A stretch of 34,909 nucleotides of DNA from Actinomycetota bacterium (lineage in GTDB: Bacteria; Actinomycetota; Actinomycetes; S36-B12), in assembly GCA_027729805.1 (NCBI GenBank), contig JAQCEO010000017.1, forward strand, positions 1 through 34,909, given 5' to 3'. Shown here piece after piece: positions 17,308 through 27,043 of the stretch; positions within the stretch are counted from its first letter, which is position 1, and the number at the start of each line of letters is the position of its first letter. Both the position numbers and the translations under genes were made by a program. The notes under the pieces were generated by a model that did no database searches, had not been told where the DNA came from, and saw only the letters and a program-made list of their open reading frames with translations.

Positions 17308-18105
17308 ATGAACCGGATCCGCCTCGATATCGCCTATGACGGCCGGGAGTTCGCCGGCTGGGCGCGCCAGCGTGATCTGCGCACGGTGCAAGGTGAACTG
17401 GAGCAGATGATCGGCAACCTGGTCGGCACCGAGGTGGAAATTACCTGTGCGGGTCGCACCGATGCCGGGGTGCACGCACGTGGTCAGGTAGCCCATGTTG
17501 ATGTGCCAACCTGGCCCACCGATTTAGATACCTGGCGATTGAATCGGGCCCTGCCGGCCGATATTCGGGTCCTGGCTATCAGTGCGGTGCCAAGTGATTT
17601 CGATGCGCGCTTCTCGGCTCTTTGGCGCAGGTATACCTACCGGGTCTGTGACAGCCCCATCGGCCCGGCACCACTTGATCGCGGTCACGTGCTGCAATGG
17701 GGTAAGGCACTAGATCTTGATGCAATGAACGCAGCCGCCCGGCCGCTGATCGGCGAGCATGACTTCACGGCCTATTGCAAGATGCGTGAGGATGCGTCAG
17801 CGGTGCGCGCGTTGATGGATCTGCACTGCGAGAGAGTCGGAGTTGACATTGTCATCACCGTTATCGCAGATGCCTTCTGCCACTCGATGGTGCGCAGCTT
17901 GATCGGCGCTCTCTTGCCGGTGGGCGATGGGCGTAAGTCGGTGACCTGGCCCTTCGACATGTTGACCTCGGGGATTCGGGGGGCCGCGGTAATGCCACCG
18001 CACCCATTGGTGCTGGAAGAGGTCGGTTACCCAGCAGATAGCCAATTTCTTGATCGGCAACTACAAACCAAACAGCATCGATCCATTCGTGAGTCGGGCG
18101 GGTGA
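17308..18105 (+). CDS. truA: tRNA pseudouridine(38-40) synthase
   Basis: 265 residues. TruA converts uridines 38-40 of the tRNA anticodon arm to pseudouridine. The start MNRIRLDIAYDGREFAGWAR is canonical, and the catalytic aspartate is D52 in CAGRTDAGVHARGQ. Further conserved parts are FDARFSALWRRYTYRV and HDFTAYCK. There is no ribosome-binding site between the terminator stem and the ATG, so translation may depend on read-through or a very short leader. Its last four bases (GTGA) overlap the ABC-F gene. Confidence 0.96.
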   Translation: MNRIRLDIAYDGREFAGWARQRDLRTVQGELEQMIGNLVGTEVEITCAGRTDAGVHARGQVAHVDVPTWPTDLDTWRLNRALPADIRVLAISAVPSDFDARFSALWRRYTYRVCDSPIGPAPLDRGHVLQWGKALDLDAMNAAARPLIGEHDFTAYCKMREDASAVRALMDLHCERVGVDIVITVIADAFCHSMVRSLIGALLPVGDGRKSVTWPFDMLTSGIRGAAVMPPHPLVLEEVGYPADSQFLDRQLQTKQHRSIRESGG

Positions 18106-19763
18106 GCCACGTCGATGTGCAGCATGTCAGTTACAGCCTGCCCGATGGTCGAGTACTTCTGAATGACATCACTTTTCGGATTCCGGACGGTGCAATTGCA
18201 GCCCTAGTTGGCCCAAATGGCGCCGGTAAGACCACCTTGCTACGAATGGTCGCTGGTGACATTGCACCGGACACCGGCGCGATCGTGCACAGCGGCCAAC
18301 TAGCGGTGATGCGGCAGTTCATCGGCCAGATTCATGATGGCACCGTTCGCGATTTGTTGCTAAGGGTGAGTCCGCCGGAGCTTCGCAAAGCGGCAGCAGC
18401 ACTTGATGCGGCGGAGTTACGAATGATGGAGATCGATGACGAGTCCTCGCAGATGGCATACGCGTCGGCTATCGCTGATTTCGGTGATGCAGGTGGTTAC
18501 GACGCCGAAGTCACCTGGGATGTGGTGTCGATGGCGGCCATGGGTGAGACATTCGAAACAGTACGCAATCGTCGGGTAAACACCTTGTCGGGAGGTGAAC
18601 AGAAGCGAATAGTTCTCGAGTACCTATTTCGTGGGGTAGAGGAGGTCCTGCTACTCGATGAGCCCGATAACTACCTTGATGTTCTTGGCAAGATCTGGCT
18701 TGAGCAGCAACTGAAAGCGACAACGAAGACCGTTCTCTTAATCTCCCATGATCGTGAACTCCTAAAGCAAGCGGCTACCCACATTGTCAGCGTTGAGTTG
18801 GGGGCGGCTGGCAACAGCATCTGGGTGCACGGAGGGAATTTCGATTCCTATCATGTGGCCCGTCGCGAACGGTTTTCACGCTTAGAGGAGCTACGTCGCC
18901 GGTGGGATGAAGAGCTCATAAAACTACGTGCCTTAGTTCTGGCCTTGCGGGAGAAGGCGAAGTTCAATGACGGTCTCGCATCGCGCTACCAAGCGGCTGT
19001 TACCAGGCTGAAGAAGTTTGAAGAAGTAGGGCCACCGATGGAGGTGCCACGTGAGCAGAACGTCAACATGCGACTCCACGGTGGCCGCACCGCAAAGCGC
19101 GCGGTGGTTGCCAAGCGCCTGGAACTGACCGGACTGACCGCACCATTTGATCTTGAGATCTGGTTCGGTGAGCGATTGGCGATTCTGGGAGCGAACGGCT
19201 CCGGTAAATCACATCTACTTCGCCTACTGGCACGTGGTGGGTCGGACCCAGAGATTGAGCACCAACCCGTGGGGGAGGCGGATATCTTGGCGGTCGCGCA
19301 CAGTGGGTCCGTGCGGTTGGGCTCTCGGGTGCGTCCGGGTTGGTTCGCCCAGACCCATCTGCGCCCTGATCTAACGGGCCGCACCTTGCTCGAGGTGCTG
19401 CATCGTGGTGATGGTCGGCGGGTGGGGTTGCCACGCGAAATGGCCGCCCGGGCCTTGGACCGGTATGAGCTGGCTTTGGCCGGGGAGCAGATATTTGACA
19501 CCTTGTCCGGGGGTCAGCAGGCCCGTTTTCAGGTCCTGCTCCTAGAGCTATCCGGGGCCACCTTGCTGCTGCTGGACGAGCCCACGGATAACTTGGACTT
19601 GGCGAGCGCTGAGGCCCTGGAAATAGGGTTAAATGCCTTCGAGGGGACCGTGGTGGCCGTCACCCACGACCGCTGGTTTGCCCGAAATTTCGACCGTTTC
19701 TTGATCTTTGGCAGGGACGGCTCGGTGACTTTGGCGGACGAACCGGTCTGGTGCGACTGGTAG
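18102..19763 (+). CDS. ABC-F family ATPase
   Basis: 553 residues from GTG at 18102 overlapping truA. Two ATP-binding domains and no membrane segments make it an ABC-F protein, the class that binds the ribosome to relieve stalling or antibiotics. Domain 1: Walker [10 protein letters not shown] (37-45), signature LSGGEQ (162-167), Walker B ending LLLDEP with E187. Domain 2: GANGSGKS (363-370), LSGGQQ (468-473), LLLDEP with E493. The sequences after the Walker B motifs are DNYLD and TDNLD rather than the usual TNHLD. The linker (about 250-330) is rich in arginine and glutamate and predicted helical. Substrate unknown; coupling to truA hints at a role in translation. Confidence 0.9.
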   Translation: MSHVDVQHVSYSLPDGRVLLNDITFRIPDGAIAALVGPNGAGKTTLLRMVAGDIAPDTGAIVHSGQLAVMRQFIGQIHDGTVRDLLLRVSPPELRKAAAALDAAELRMMEIDDESSQMAYASAIADFGDAGGYDAEVTWDVVSMAAMGETFETVRNRRVNTLSGGEQKRIVLEYLFRGVEEVLLLDEPDNYLDVLGKIWLEQQLKATTKTVLLISHDRELLKQAATHIVSVELGAAGNSIWVHGGNFDSYHVARRERFSRLEELRRRWDEELIKLRALVLALREKAKFNDGLASRYQAAVTRLKKFEEVGPPMEVPREQNVNMRLHGGRTAKRAVVAKRLELTGLTAPFDLEIWFGERLAILGANGSGKSHLLRLLARGGSDPEIEHQPVGEADILAVAHSGSVRLGSRVRPGWFAQTHLRPDLTGRTLLEVLHRGDGRRVGLPREMAARALDRYELALAGEQIFDTLSGGQQARFQVLLLELSGATLLLLDEPTDNLDLASAEALEIGLNAFEGTVVAVTHDRWFARNFDRFLIFGRDGSVTLADEPVWCDW

Positions 19764-19800
19764 CGGAAACCAGGGGTGGTATCGGCTCTGCCCACCCGAT

Positions 19801-19830
19801 TTGGTGCCGGCGCGCCTCCGTGGGTACCCT
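19801..19830 (+). promoter_or_regulatory. Candidate promoter of rplM-rpsI
   Basis: TTGGTG (19801-19806) and TACCCT (19825-19830) are separated by 18 bases and fit TTGnnn/TAnnnT. Transcription would begin near 19837, about 55 bases before the proposed TTG start of rplM. Weak consensus; proposed because a separate rplM-rpsI transcript is expected here. Confidence 0.35.
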
Positions 19831-19891
19831 TGGGGGTCGCGCTTCAAAGATGGCAAGTAATCCCAACGAGCAAAAGTTAAGGTGGCGTCCC

Positions 19892-20335
19892 TTGCGCACG
19901 TACAGCCCCAAGTCCGGTGAGATCACCCGCACCTGGCACGTTATTGACGCCACCGACATCGTGCTCGGCCGCCTTGCCTCCCAAGCTGCAACATTGCTGC
20001 GTGGCAAGCACAAGACCACCTTCGCGCCCCATGTTGATACCGGCGATTTCGTCATCATCATCAATGCCGAGAAAGTAGCGTTAACCGGCTCGAAGAAGCA
20101 GCAGAAGATGGACTACCGCCACTCGGGCTTCCCTGGTGGTTTGCGTGCCACCAACTACGCCGAACTCTTGGAGACTAATCCGCGGCGCGTGCTCGAAAAG
20201 GCCGTCAAGGGAATGCTCCCGCACAATAAGCTCGGGCGTCAGCAGATTAAGAAGCTGAAGGTTTATTCCGGGTCTGAGCACCCACACACGGCCCAGCAAC
20301 CGCTGCCGTTCACGATTACCCAGGTCGCTCAGTAG
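19892..20335 (+). CDS. rplM: 50S ribosomal protein L13
   Basis: 147 residues if started at TTG 19892, the length usual in Actinomycetota, giving (M)[27 protein letters not shown] at 19879-19885 is a good ribosome-binding site for this TTG. An in-frame ATG at 19850 would add 14 residues ([14 protein letters not shown]) that lack family support and has no clear ribosome-binding site, but it cannot be excluded. The core has [40 protein letters not shown] and [15 protein letters not shown]. It starts a new transcription unit with rpsI. Confidence 0.9.
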   Translation: MRTYSPKSGEITRTWHVIDATDIVLGRLASQAATLLRGKHKTTFAPHVDTGDFVIIINAEKVALTGSKKQQKMDYRHSGFPGGLRATNYAELLETNPRRVLEKAVKGMLPHNKLGRQQIKKLKVYSGSEHPHTAQQPLPFTITQVAQ

Positions 20336-20371
20336 TTTCCCGGCGAAGACAACACGAAAGGATCCGCGGCA

Positions 20372-20878
20372 GTGTCCGAGGCCATGATTGAAGAAGTAGA
20401 CATCGACATCGATGAAGATGCGGATGGTCTGTCGGAGTACACCTCCGAAACTCCAGTGCACCGCGCCGTCGCGGCACGCGATATTGTCGTCGCGCCCGGG
20501 GCTGCCATCGGCCGCCGCAAGGAAGCTATCGCCCGCGTGCGTATGGTTCCGGGCACCGGCAATTGGACCATTAATGGCCGCGCACTTGACGAGTACTTCC
20601 CCAATAAGGTGCACCAGCAACTTGTTAATGATCCGTTTGTGACCTTAGGCGCCGAAGGCAAGTTCGATGTCATCGCGCGCATTAACGGTGGCGGAGTCTC
20701 CGGTCAGGCGGGCGCATTGCGCTTGGGTGTAGCCCGAGCCCTTAACGGAATTGACGTCGAGGGTAACCGCCCGAGTCTGAAGAAGGCTGGGTTCTTGACC
20801 CGCGACCCACGAATCAAGGAGCGCAAGAAGTATGGCCTGAAGAAGGCCCGCAAGGCTCCTCAGTACAGCAAGCGCTAG
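20372..20878 (+). CDS. rpsI: 30S ribosomal protein S9 with acidic N-terminal extension
   Basis: 168 residues against about 130 for the core. The core starts near residue 45 ([20 protein letters not shown]) and ends with the basic tail [12 protein letters not shown], whose terminal arginine contacts P-site tRNA. The first 40 residues are acidic ([13 protein letters not shown]). GTG at 20372 follows AAAGGAT at 20356-20362; a GTG start yields MSEAMIEEV. It lies 36 bases after rplM. Confidence 0.95.
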   Translation: MSEAMIEEVDIDIDEDADGLSEYTSETPVHRAVAARDIVVAPGAAIGRRKEAIARVRMVPGTGNWTINGRALDEYFPNKVHQQLVNDPFVTLGAEGKFDVIARINGGGVSGQAGALRLGVARALNGIDVEGNRPSLKKAGFLTRDPRIKERKKYGLKKARKAPQYSKR

Positions 20879-20882
20879 TCCC

Positions 20883-22247
20883 TTGGGTCGGCTCTTCGGT
20901 ACCGATGGTGTTCGGGGCTTGGCGAACAAAGATCTGACCGCGGAAATCGCACTGGATCTTGCTGTTGCTGCTGCCCATGTGCTCGGTGACATCGGCGCCT
21001 TCGCCGGGCATCGACCCAAGGCAGTCGTCGGTAGAGATACGCGCGCTAGCGGTGAGTTCCTTGAAGCCGCGGTTGTCGCGGGCCTAGCTAGCGCCGGGGT
21101 TGATGTCATTTTGATCGGGGTGGCACCGACTCCCGCGGTCGCCTATCTGACCGATGCCCTAGGCGCGGACCTTGGGGTCATGCTGTCAGCTTCACATAAT
21201 CCGATGCCAGATAACGGCATTAAGTTTTTCAATCGCGGCGGGCTAAAACTCGACGACGATATCGAAGATGCAATCGAAGCCCGACTACTTGACCCATGGG
21301 CCGGGTCGATCGGGGAGCGACCAACGGGTGAACAGGTGGGTCGGGTGCGAGCCGATCATGGTGCGATGGCCACCTATGAGCAACATTTGCTCGACAGCCT
21401 GCCAAATGATCTCACCGGTCTAAAGGTTGTTGTTGACTGCGCTAATGGAGCCGCATCGTTCATTGCGCCCGAGGTATTGCGCAGAGCCGGCGCCGAAGTC
21501 ATTGCGATCCACTCGGCACCAGATGGACTCAATATCAATGACGGCTGCGGAAGCACCCACCTAGAAGATCTCCGAGCTGCGGTGCTTAAGAATGGCGCTG
21601 ACGCTGGAATCGCGCACGATGGTGATGCAGATCGTTGCCTAGCAATTGACGAACTCGGCGCGATTGTCGATGGTGATCACATCCTGGCAATCCTCGCCAT
21701 GTCGTTGCGTGACGCCGGCCGCTTGGCGGAGAATACTGTTGTCTCGACTGTCATGGCGAATCTTGGTTTCAAGATTGCGATGCAAGAAGCCAACATCTTA
21801 GTTGTCGAGACCGCAGTTGGTGATCGCTACGTACTTGAGGAAATGCGCGCAAACGGTTATCTCCTTGGGGGTGAGCAAAGCGGCCATATTGTGATGAGTG
21901 ACTTTGCCACCACCGGTGACGGCTTGCTCACCGCTTTGCAGTTACTTGCACGAGCCTGCCAAACCGGCCGGTCACTTCGGCAACTTGCTAGCTTGGTAAC
22001 CAAGCTTCCGCAGGTGCTTATAAACGTCACCGGAGTCGATCGCTCCCGGCTCGATGGCTGCGCAGAGGTCGACGAGGCGGTGACTCAAGCCGCTGCCGCG
22101 CTGGGCGAAAAGGGGCGAATACTGCTGCGACCATCGGGTACCGAGCCCGTGATCCGGGTGATGGTGGAAGCCCCGACCCTGGAGCAGGCACAAAGTATTA
22201 GTGAGTCGATTGCGGCGGTTGTTCGAGTCGCACTCCGCGAGCATTGA
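20883..22247 (+). CDS. glmM: Phosphoglucosamine mutase
   Basis: 454 residues from a TTG start (20883) 4 bases after rpsI; the family start [19 protein letters not shown] requires it, and there is no strong ribosome-binding site. GlmM converts glucosamine-6-phosphate to glucosamine-1-phosphate for UDP-GlcNAc and peptidoglycan. The phosphorylated serine is S104 in [16 protein letters not shown], the metal loop is DGDAD at 246-250, and the C-terminal phosphate-binding loop is [12 protein letters not shown]. Works directly before GlmS in the pathway, whose gene is next downstream. Confidence 0.96.
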   Translation: MGRLFGTDGVRGLANKDLTAEIALDLAVAAAHVLGDIGAFAGHRPKAVVGRDTRASGEFLEAAVVAGLASAGVDVILIGVAPTPAVAYLTDALGADLGVMLSASHNPMPDNGIKFFNRGGLKLDDDIEDAIEARLLDPWAGSIGERPTGEQVGRVRADHGAMATYEQHLLDSLPNDLTGLKVVVDCANGAASFIAPEVLRRAGAEVIAIHSAPDGLNINDGCGSTHLEDLRAAVLKNGADAGIAHDGDADRCLAIDELGAIVDGDHILAILAMSLRDAGRLAENTVVSTVMANLGFKIAMQEANILVVETAVGDRYVLEEMRANGYLLGGEQSGHIVMSDFATTGDGLLTALQLLARACQTGRSLRQLASLVTKLPQVLINVTGVDRSRLDGCAEVDEAVTQAAAALGEKGRILLRPSGTEPVIRVMVEAPTLEQAQSISESIAAVVRVALREH

Positions 22248-22540
22248 CCCGGCCCCAAACCCATTGTTGTAAGAGCAGGGTGAGCCAACCGGCGATAGCC
22301 ATTCCGACGATATTTATTAGCACCCGCAGGGCACTTCGCGGTTAGTCCACCTTGGGAGATCCATGTCGTAACCGGGACCAATTGGATCGTGCCGGCTTCT
22401 GCGATCCCCAGTGCGGTGAGTTGGGCCACTAGGCCATTGGTGCTCTCGCGGGGGATATCCGCCCAAATTACGTCACCAACGGGCTTGGCGCTGGCCGCCT
22501 TGCTTAGGTCGGTCGGGCACACTAGGCGCAAAGTGAGCAC
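22198..22540 (-). pseudogene. Decayed DUF389-family membrane protein
   Basis: On the - strand, a frame starting at 22540 reads MLTLRLVCPTDLS, then KPVGDVIWADIPREST and LTALGIAEAGTIQLVPVTT, matching the N-terminal cytoplasmic domain of DUF389 proteins but lacking about 20 residues after TDLS. In another frame (22335 down to the stop at 22198) it reads ALRVLINIVGMAIAGWLTLL followed by [11 protein letters not shown], like the last membrane helix of the same family. About 250 middle residues are gone and the two parts are out of frame. It fills the glmM-glmS gap and its end overlaps glmM. Family assignment is from memory of the pattern, moderately sure. Confidence 0.6.
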
Positions 22541-22544
22541 CCTC

Positions 22545-22550
22545 TACTCT
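22545..22550 (+). promoter_or_regulatory. Candidate -10 element giving leaderless glmS mRNA
   Basis: TACTCT (TAnnnT) ends 7 bases before the glmS ATG at 22558, placing the transcription start at or next to the start codon. No ribosome-binding site exists before glmS and no clear -35 is visible. This is the spacing seen for leaderless genes in Actinomycetota and repeats the arrangement at 12749-12761. Confidence 0.5.
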
Positions 22551-22557
22551 GGCACCC

Positions 22558-24408
22558 ATGTGCGGAATTGTTGGGTATGTCGGCAAGAAGCAGGCCCTTG
22601 AAGTCGTGGTGGCTGGGCTACGCCGGATGGAGTACCGGGGCTATGACTCCGCGGGCATCGCGGTTATCTCCGGTGGCCACCTAGAAGTCCGGAAGAAAGC
22701 CGGCAAATTGGTCAATCTTCAGACCCTGCTGGGCTCAGATCCCCTGCCCAATTCCACCACCGGGATCGGGCATACGAGGTGGGCCACGCACGGCGGCCCG
22801 ACCGACTCAAATGCGCACCCCCATGTCAGCGAGGATGGCACGGTAGCCGTCATACACAACGGCATCATCGAAAACTTTGCCGAACTTCGTGGTGAGCTCA
22901 CCGCAGCGGGCGTCACTTTGACCTCCGAGACCGATACCGAAGTCGTCGCGCACCTCCTCGCCAAAACTCTGCCGGCAGCAGGCAATGACCTCGTGGCTGC
23001 CATGCGCCAAGTTTGTGGACGACTGGAGGGTGCATTCACCTTGGTGGCGATTGATCCGCGGCAACCAGATCTAGTGGTAGGTGCCCGCCGAAATTCGCCA
23101 CTCGTTGTCGGTGTTGGTGTCGGCGAGAACTTCCTTGCCTCGGACGTTTCGGCGTTTGTAGACCACACGCGTAATGCCTTAGAGCTTGGGCAGGATCAAA
23201 TAGTGGTTTTGACGGCGGCGAGCATTCGGGTTATGGACTTTGCTGGGAACCCCGTCGAAGCTCGTCCATTTACCATTGACTGGGATGCATCCGCGGTTGA
23301 AAAGGGTGGACACGATCTGTTCATGCTCAAGGAGATTGCCGAGCAACCAAAAGCCGTGGCCGATGCCTTACTCGGTCGAGTCGGCAACGACGGCCGCATT
23401 CAACTTGATGAAATGGGTTTGGACGATCAGGCACTTCGGGACATCGACAAAGTAGTTGTGGTGGCGTGCGGCACCGCGGCGCACGCTGGCATGGTGGCCA
23501 AGTATGCGATTGAGCACTGGACACGCATTCCCGTCGAGATGGAGTTGGCCAGCGAATTTAGGTACCGCGACCCAATTGTCAATGCGCGGTCATTGGTTAT
23601 TGCGATATCGCAATCCGGTGAGACCATGGACACGTTAATGGCGCTTCGTCATGCCAAGGATCAGGGGGCGAAAACCCTTGCCATTTGCAACACGGTCGGG
23701 TCCAGCATCCCGCGTGAGGCAGATGCGGTCATCTACACCTATGCGGGACCTGAGATTGCGGTTGCTTCGACCAAGGCTTTCTTGACGCAGATCATCGCCG
23801 CCTATTTGGTCGGCCTCTACCTTGCTCAGGTGCGCGAAGTAATGCCCGGCGAGGATATCGCGGCGGTGCTGGCTGATCTTGCAGATATGCCGGGCAAAGT
23901 TGATCTAGTGCTCGATACCGTCGAGCCGGTGCGGGCTTTGGCGCGCGAGTTCGCAGGTGCGCCCTCGGTGTTGTTCATTGGCCGCCACGTCGGGTTCCCC
24001 GTGGCGCTAGAGGGTGCCTTAAAGCTAAAAGAACTTGCCTATATGCATGCCGAGGGTTTCGCGGCCGGTGAACTCAAACACGGCCCGATCGCCCTAATTG
24101 AGGATGGGGTTCCGGTGGTTGTCATCGTGCCGTCGCCGGCGGGTCGGGCGATTCTCCACGACAAGATAATCTCCAATATTCAAGAGGTGCGCGCTCGCGG
24201 CGCCCGCATCATTGCGATCGCCGAGGAAGGCGACGAGAAGATCAACGACTACGCCGACCACGTGATTCGGGTTCCGGTGGTGCCACCGCTCATGGCGCCT
24301 TTGGTGGCAACGGTGCCCCTGCAGGTCTTTGCCTGCGAGATGGCCACTGCCAAAGGCCACGATGTCGATCAACCCCGAAATCTGGCAAAGTCTGTGACCG
24401 TGGAGTAG
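22558..24408 (+). CDS. glmS: Glutamine-fructose-6-phosphate aminotransferase
   Basis: 616 residues. GlmS makes glucosamine-6-phosphate, the first step to UDP-GlcNAc. The N-terminal glutaminase domain begins MCGIVGYVG with nucleophile C2, and has RRMEYRGYDSAGIA, GIGHTRWATHG and HNGIIENF. Two SIS sugar-isomerase domains follow (VVACGTAAHAGMVAKYAIEH; SQSGETMDTL; VLFIGRHVGFPVALEGALKL). The C-terminus RNLAKSVTVE carries the catalytic lysine, K611. No glmS ribozyme is visible upstream. Followed after 3 bases by nnr. Confidence 0.97.
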   Translation: MCGIVGYVGKKQALEVVVAGLRRMEYRGYDSAGIAVISGGHLEVRKKAGKLVNLQTLLGSDPLPNSTTGIGHTRWATHGGPTDSNAHPHVSEDGTVAVIHNGIIENFAELRGELTAAGVTLTSETDTEVVAHLLAKTLPAAGNDLVAAMRQVCGRLEGAFTLVAIDPRQPDLVVGARRNSPLVVGVGVGENFLASDVSAFVDHTRNALELGQDQIVVLTAASIRVMDFAGNPVEARPFTIDWDASAVEKGGHDLFMLKEIAEQPKAVADALLGRVGNDGRIQLDEMGLDDQALRDIDKVVVVACGTAAHAGMVAKYAIEHWTRIPVEMELASEFRYRDPIVNARSLVIAISQSGETMDTLMALRHAKDQGAKTLAICNTVGSSIPREADAVIYTYAGPEIAVASTKAFLTQIIAAYLVGLYLAQVREVMPGEDIAAVLADLADMPGKVDLVLDTVEPVRALAREFAGAPSVLFIGRHVGFPVALEGALKLKELAYMHAEGFAAGELKHGPIALIEDGVPVVVIVPSPAGRAILHDKIISNIQEVRARGARIIAIAEEGDEKINDYADHVIRVPVVPPLMAPLVATVPLQVFACEMATAKGHDVDQPRNLAKSVTVE

Positions 24409-24411
24409 GTA

Positions 24412-25926
24412 ATGATCGCGGCATTTGAGGTGTCCACTATTCGAACCGCTGAGGCAGCCCACCGGCTGGAGTTGGACTCCGGGGTCTTGATGGACCGAGC
24501 GGCAACGGGTTTGGCGCGGCAGATCATTGGCGTACTTCAAGAACTTCGCGGTCAAGTTCGTGGTGCCCGGATTGCAATTGCCGTCGGCGGCGGTAATAAC
24601 GGCGGTGATGCACTTATTGCGGGTGCCAAGTTGGCGCAGCGCGGAGTAGCGGTCACCGCGGTATGCGTGGGAGAAAGTGCCCATGAAGTCGGTATCGCGG
24701 CCCTGCTCCGGGCGAATGGGCGGGTGTTGCAGTGGGATGCGGCCGACAGTGTTCTATCGCAGCGAGAGCCATTCCTTGACGCCGACATCATCATCGATGG
24801 CATCGTTGGCATTGGCGGCACCGGGGCCCTTCGCCCCGCAGCAGCCGTGGTAGTTGAACTCATCAACGCCAGCGGAGCCCTGGTCATCGCCGTGGACATA
24901 CCCAGTGGAGTCAATGCCGATACCGGTGCAGTTGCCGGAATTGCTATCGCCGCCGACGCCACCGTGACATTTGGTTGCCTAAAGCCCGGCTTGCTGATTG
25001 CACCGGGAAGTGGGCTGGCCGGTGGGGTTCACGTTGTCGATATTGGGATCAACGATGCCCTCGGCGACCCGGCGCTTATTGCCTTGACGGATTTAGATGT
25101 TGTCGCATTTGTACCCGAACCCGAGATTGATGACTTCAAATACCGTCGGGGGGTTGTCGGAGTAGCCGCTGGGAGCCGGCGGTACCCCGGTGCTGCGCTT
25201 TTGAGTGTGGGAGCGGCACGCATGGGCGATGTGGGCATGGTGCGCTACCTGGACCAAGGTGACGGGGTGGCCCAGTTGGTACTCGCGGCTTACCCCGATG
25301 TGGTGGCTAGCGGTGCTGACCCAAGTACGTCAGCCCATGTCACAGCCTGGGCCTGCGGTCCGGGATTTGTCCCCGAGGACCTGCTGGCTATTGAGGCGGT
25401 ACTTGGCACCGAAGTGCCGGTGGTACTTGATGCCGGTGCCCTGATGGCGGTGGCGACCTCAGAAGCCCTGCGCACCCAATTACCTGCGCGGGTCGGGATA
25501 ACTGTTATTACTCCGCATACCGGTGAAGCTGCTGCGTTGGCTGCCGCATGGTCGCTCCCGGATGATCTGGGGCGCCTTGAGTTGGTGCAAGCGCTGGCGG
25601 AGCGCCTTAGGGTAGTAGTAGTGCTCAAAGGGCCGGCGACCTTGATTGCGGCACCTGGTGGCTTGGTGCTCGTTGACACCATGGGCGGCGCCGAACTCAG
25701 CACCGCCGGCAGCGGCGACGTGCTTACCGGATTGGCTGCCGCGATCCTGGCGGGTGCCAGTGCTCGGGGCGATATTGACGACCTAGATGATGCGGCCGTG
25801 GCCGTTGCCGCGGCCGTGTGGCTGCACGGGCAAGCGGGGCGGTTAGCGGCCGCGGGAGGCCGGCCGGTTACCGCCATTGATGTCCGGGACCACTTAGCGG
25901 GTGCGGTAGCGCACGTGCGTCGTTAG
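24412..25926 (+). CDS. nnr: Bifunctional NAD(P)HX epimerase / ADP-dependent dehydratase
   Basis: 504 residues. The fusion repairs hydrated NADH and NADPH. The N-terminal half (to about 215) is the YjeF epimerase: AVGGGNNGGDALIAGAKLAQ is the nucleotide-binding loop, with DIIIDGIVGIGGTGALRP and AVDIPSGVNADTGAVAG. The C-terminal half is a ribokinase-like dehydratase: VLDAGALMAV, TPHTGEAAAL, VVVLKGPATLIAAPGG and STAGSGDVLTGLAAAILAG. Starts 3 bases after glmS. In many Actinomycetota acpS precedes this gene; it is absent here. Confidence 0.94.
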   Translation: MIAAFEVSTIRTAEAAHRLELDSGVLMDRAATGLARQIIGVLQELRGQVRGARIAIAVGGGNNGGDALIAGAKLAQRGVAVTAVCVGESAHEVGIAALLRANGRVLQWDAADSVLSQREPFLDADIIIDGIVGIGGTGALRPAAAVVVELINASGALVIAVDIPSGVNADTGAVAGIAIAADATVTFGCLKPGLLIAPGSGLAGGVHVVDIGINDALGDPALIALTDLDVVAFVPEPEIDDFKYRRGVVGVAAGSRRYPGAALLSVGAARMGDVGMVRYLDQGDGVAQLVLAAYPDVVASGADPSTSAHVTAWACGPGFVPEDLLAIEAVLGTEVPVVLDAGALMAVATSEALRTQLPARVGITVITPHTGEAAALAAAWSLPDDLGRLELVQALAERLRVVVVLKGPATLIAAPGGLVLVDTMGGAELSTAGSGDVLTGLAAAILAGASARGDIDDLDDAAVAVAAAVWLHGQAGRLAAAGGRPVTAIDVRDHLAGAVAHVRR

Positions 25927-25951
25927 TTAACCCGTGAGGGACAATGGGCCC

Positions 25952-27043
25952 ATGACCACCGCGATCGTCGATCTCGGTGCCATCGCCCACAATTTGGACC
26001 TGGTGCGCGGTGCCGCACCCGGCATCGAGGTGATGGGCGTGGTCAAGGCCGATGCCTACGGCCACGGCATGCTTCGGGTTGCTGAGGTCTTGCGCACCCG
26101 CGGTGTTAACTGGCTCGGCGTGGCGCTGCCGAGCGAGGCACTGGCCCTACGCGATTTCGGCGACACCGGTCGCATCCTGGCCTGGTTATGGGCGCCCGGT
26201 AACGCAGATATTGAGCGATGTGTGGCAACCGGTGTTGATCTCGGCATCTCGAATTCACATATGCTGCAAGAGGTGGTTGCCGCGGCGGCCGCAACAGGCA
26301 CGAGAGCCCGCTTGCAATTGAAAGTGGATACCGGAGTCTCACGCAATGGTTGTTCGGTATCGAAGTGGCCGGCGCTGGTGGCCGAGGTACTGGCGGCGCA
26401 GCCACTTGTTGAGGTGACCGCGGTGTGGTCGCACCTAGCCAATGCGGATATCCCAGCTGATCCGACGGTGCAGGAGCAAAGCCGGCTATTTGATCAGGCC
26501 TGCGCAATGGCCGAAGCCCTCGGCCTTGATATCCCAATGCGCCACCTGGCAAATAGCCCAGCCGCATTAACGGCACCTAATACCCACTACGACCTCGTGC
26601 GGGTTGGCATCGCCCTGTACGGGGTATCACCTGTTACTGGACTTGATTTTGGGCTGCGCCCGGCCATGACGTTGGTCTCGTCGGTGGCCTCGGTGAAATT
26701 GATCGACGCCGGTACGTCAGTTTCCTACGGCGGTACCTGGACGGCAACGCAGGAAACTCCGATCGCCCTCGTTCTTGGTGGGTATGCCGACGGGATTCCG
26801 CGATCAGCGAGTAACCGCGCGCAGGTTTATCTAAACGGCCGACTGCACCCGATCGTGGGGCGCGTGGCAATGGATCAGTTCATGGTCGCATTACAAGGTG
26901 CGGCATCACCTGGTGATCAAGTGGTCATTTTTGGGCAGGCACCGACGGCGAATGATCTCGCGGGGGCGTGCGACACCATCGGCTATGAAATCGTCACCCG
27001 GATCGGATCTCGGGTGCCACGTGTCTATGTTGGTTGCCCGTGA
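25952..27043 (+). CDS. alr: Alanine racemase
   Basis: 363 residues from ATG 25952. It converts L- to D-alanine for peptidoglycan using pyridoxal phosphate. The cofactor lysine is K32 in MGVVKADAYGHG, and the second catalytic base is Y259 in VSYGGTW; VRVGIALYGVSP and GRVAMDQFMV are also conserved. A GTG 18 bases upstream is in frame, but GAGGGA (25936-25941) is better placed to serve the ATG, and MTTAIVDLGAIAHN matches the family start. Overlaps the hydrolase gene by 4 bases (GTGA). Confidence 0.96.
   Translation: MTTAIVDLGAIAHNLDLVRGAAPGIEVMGVVKADAYGHGMLRVAEVLRTRGVNWLGVALPSEALALRDFGDTGRILAWLWAPGNADIERCVATGVDLGISNSHMLQEVVAAAAATGTRARLQLKVDTGVSRNGCSVSKWPALVAEVLAAQPLVEVTAVWSHLANADIPADPTVQEQSRLFDQACAMAEALGLDIPMRHLANSPAALTAPNTHYDLVRVGIALYGVSPVTGLDFGLRPAMTLVSSVASVKLIDAGTSVSYGGTWTATQETPIALVLGGYADGIPRSASNRAQVYLNGRLHPIVGRVAMDQFMVALQGAASPGDQVVIFGQAPTANDLAGACDTIGYEIVTRIGSRVPRVYVGCP

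Noticed and set aside
22248-22557. Possible glmS ribozyme or riboswitch upstream of glmS
   Set aside because: No ribozyme-like structure is visible, the gap is occupied by a decayed - strand gene, and the -10 is directly next to the ATG.
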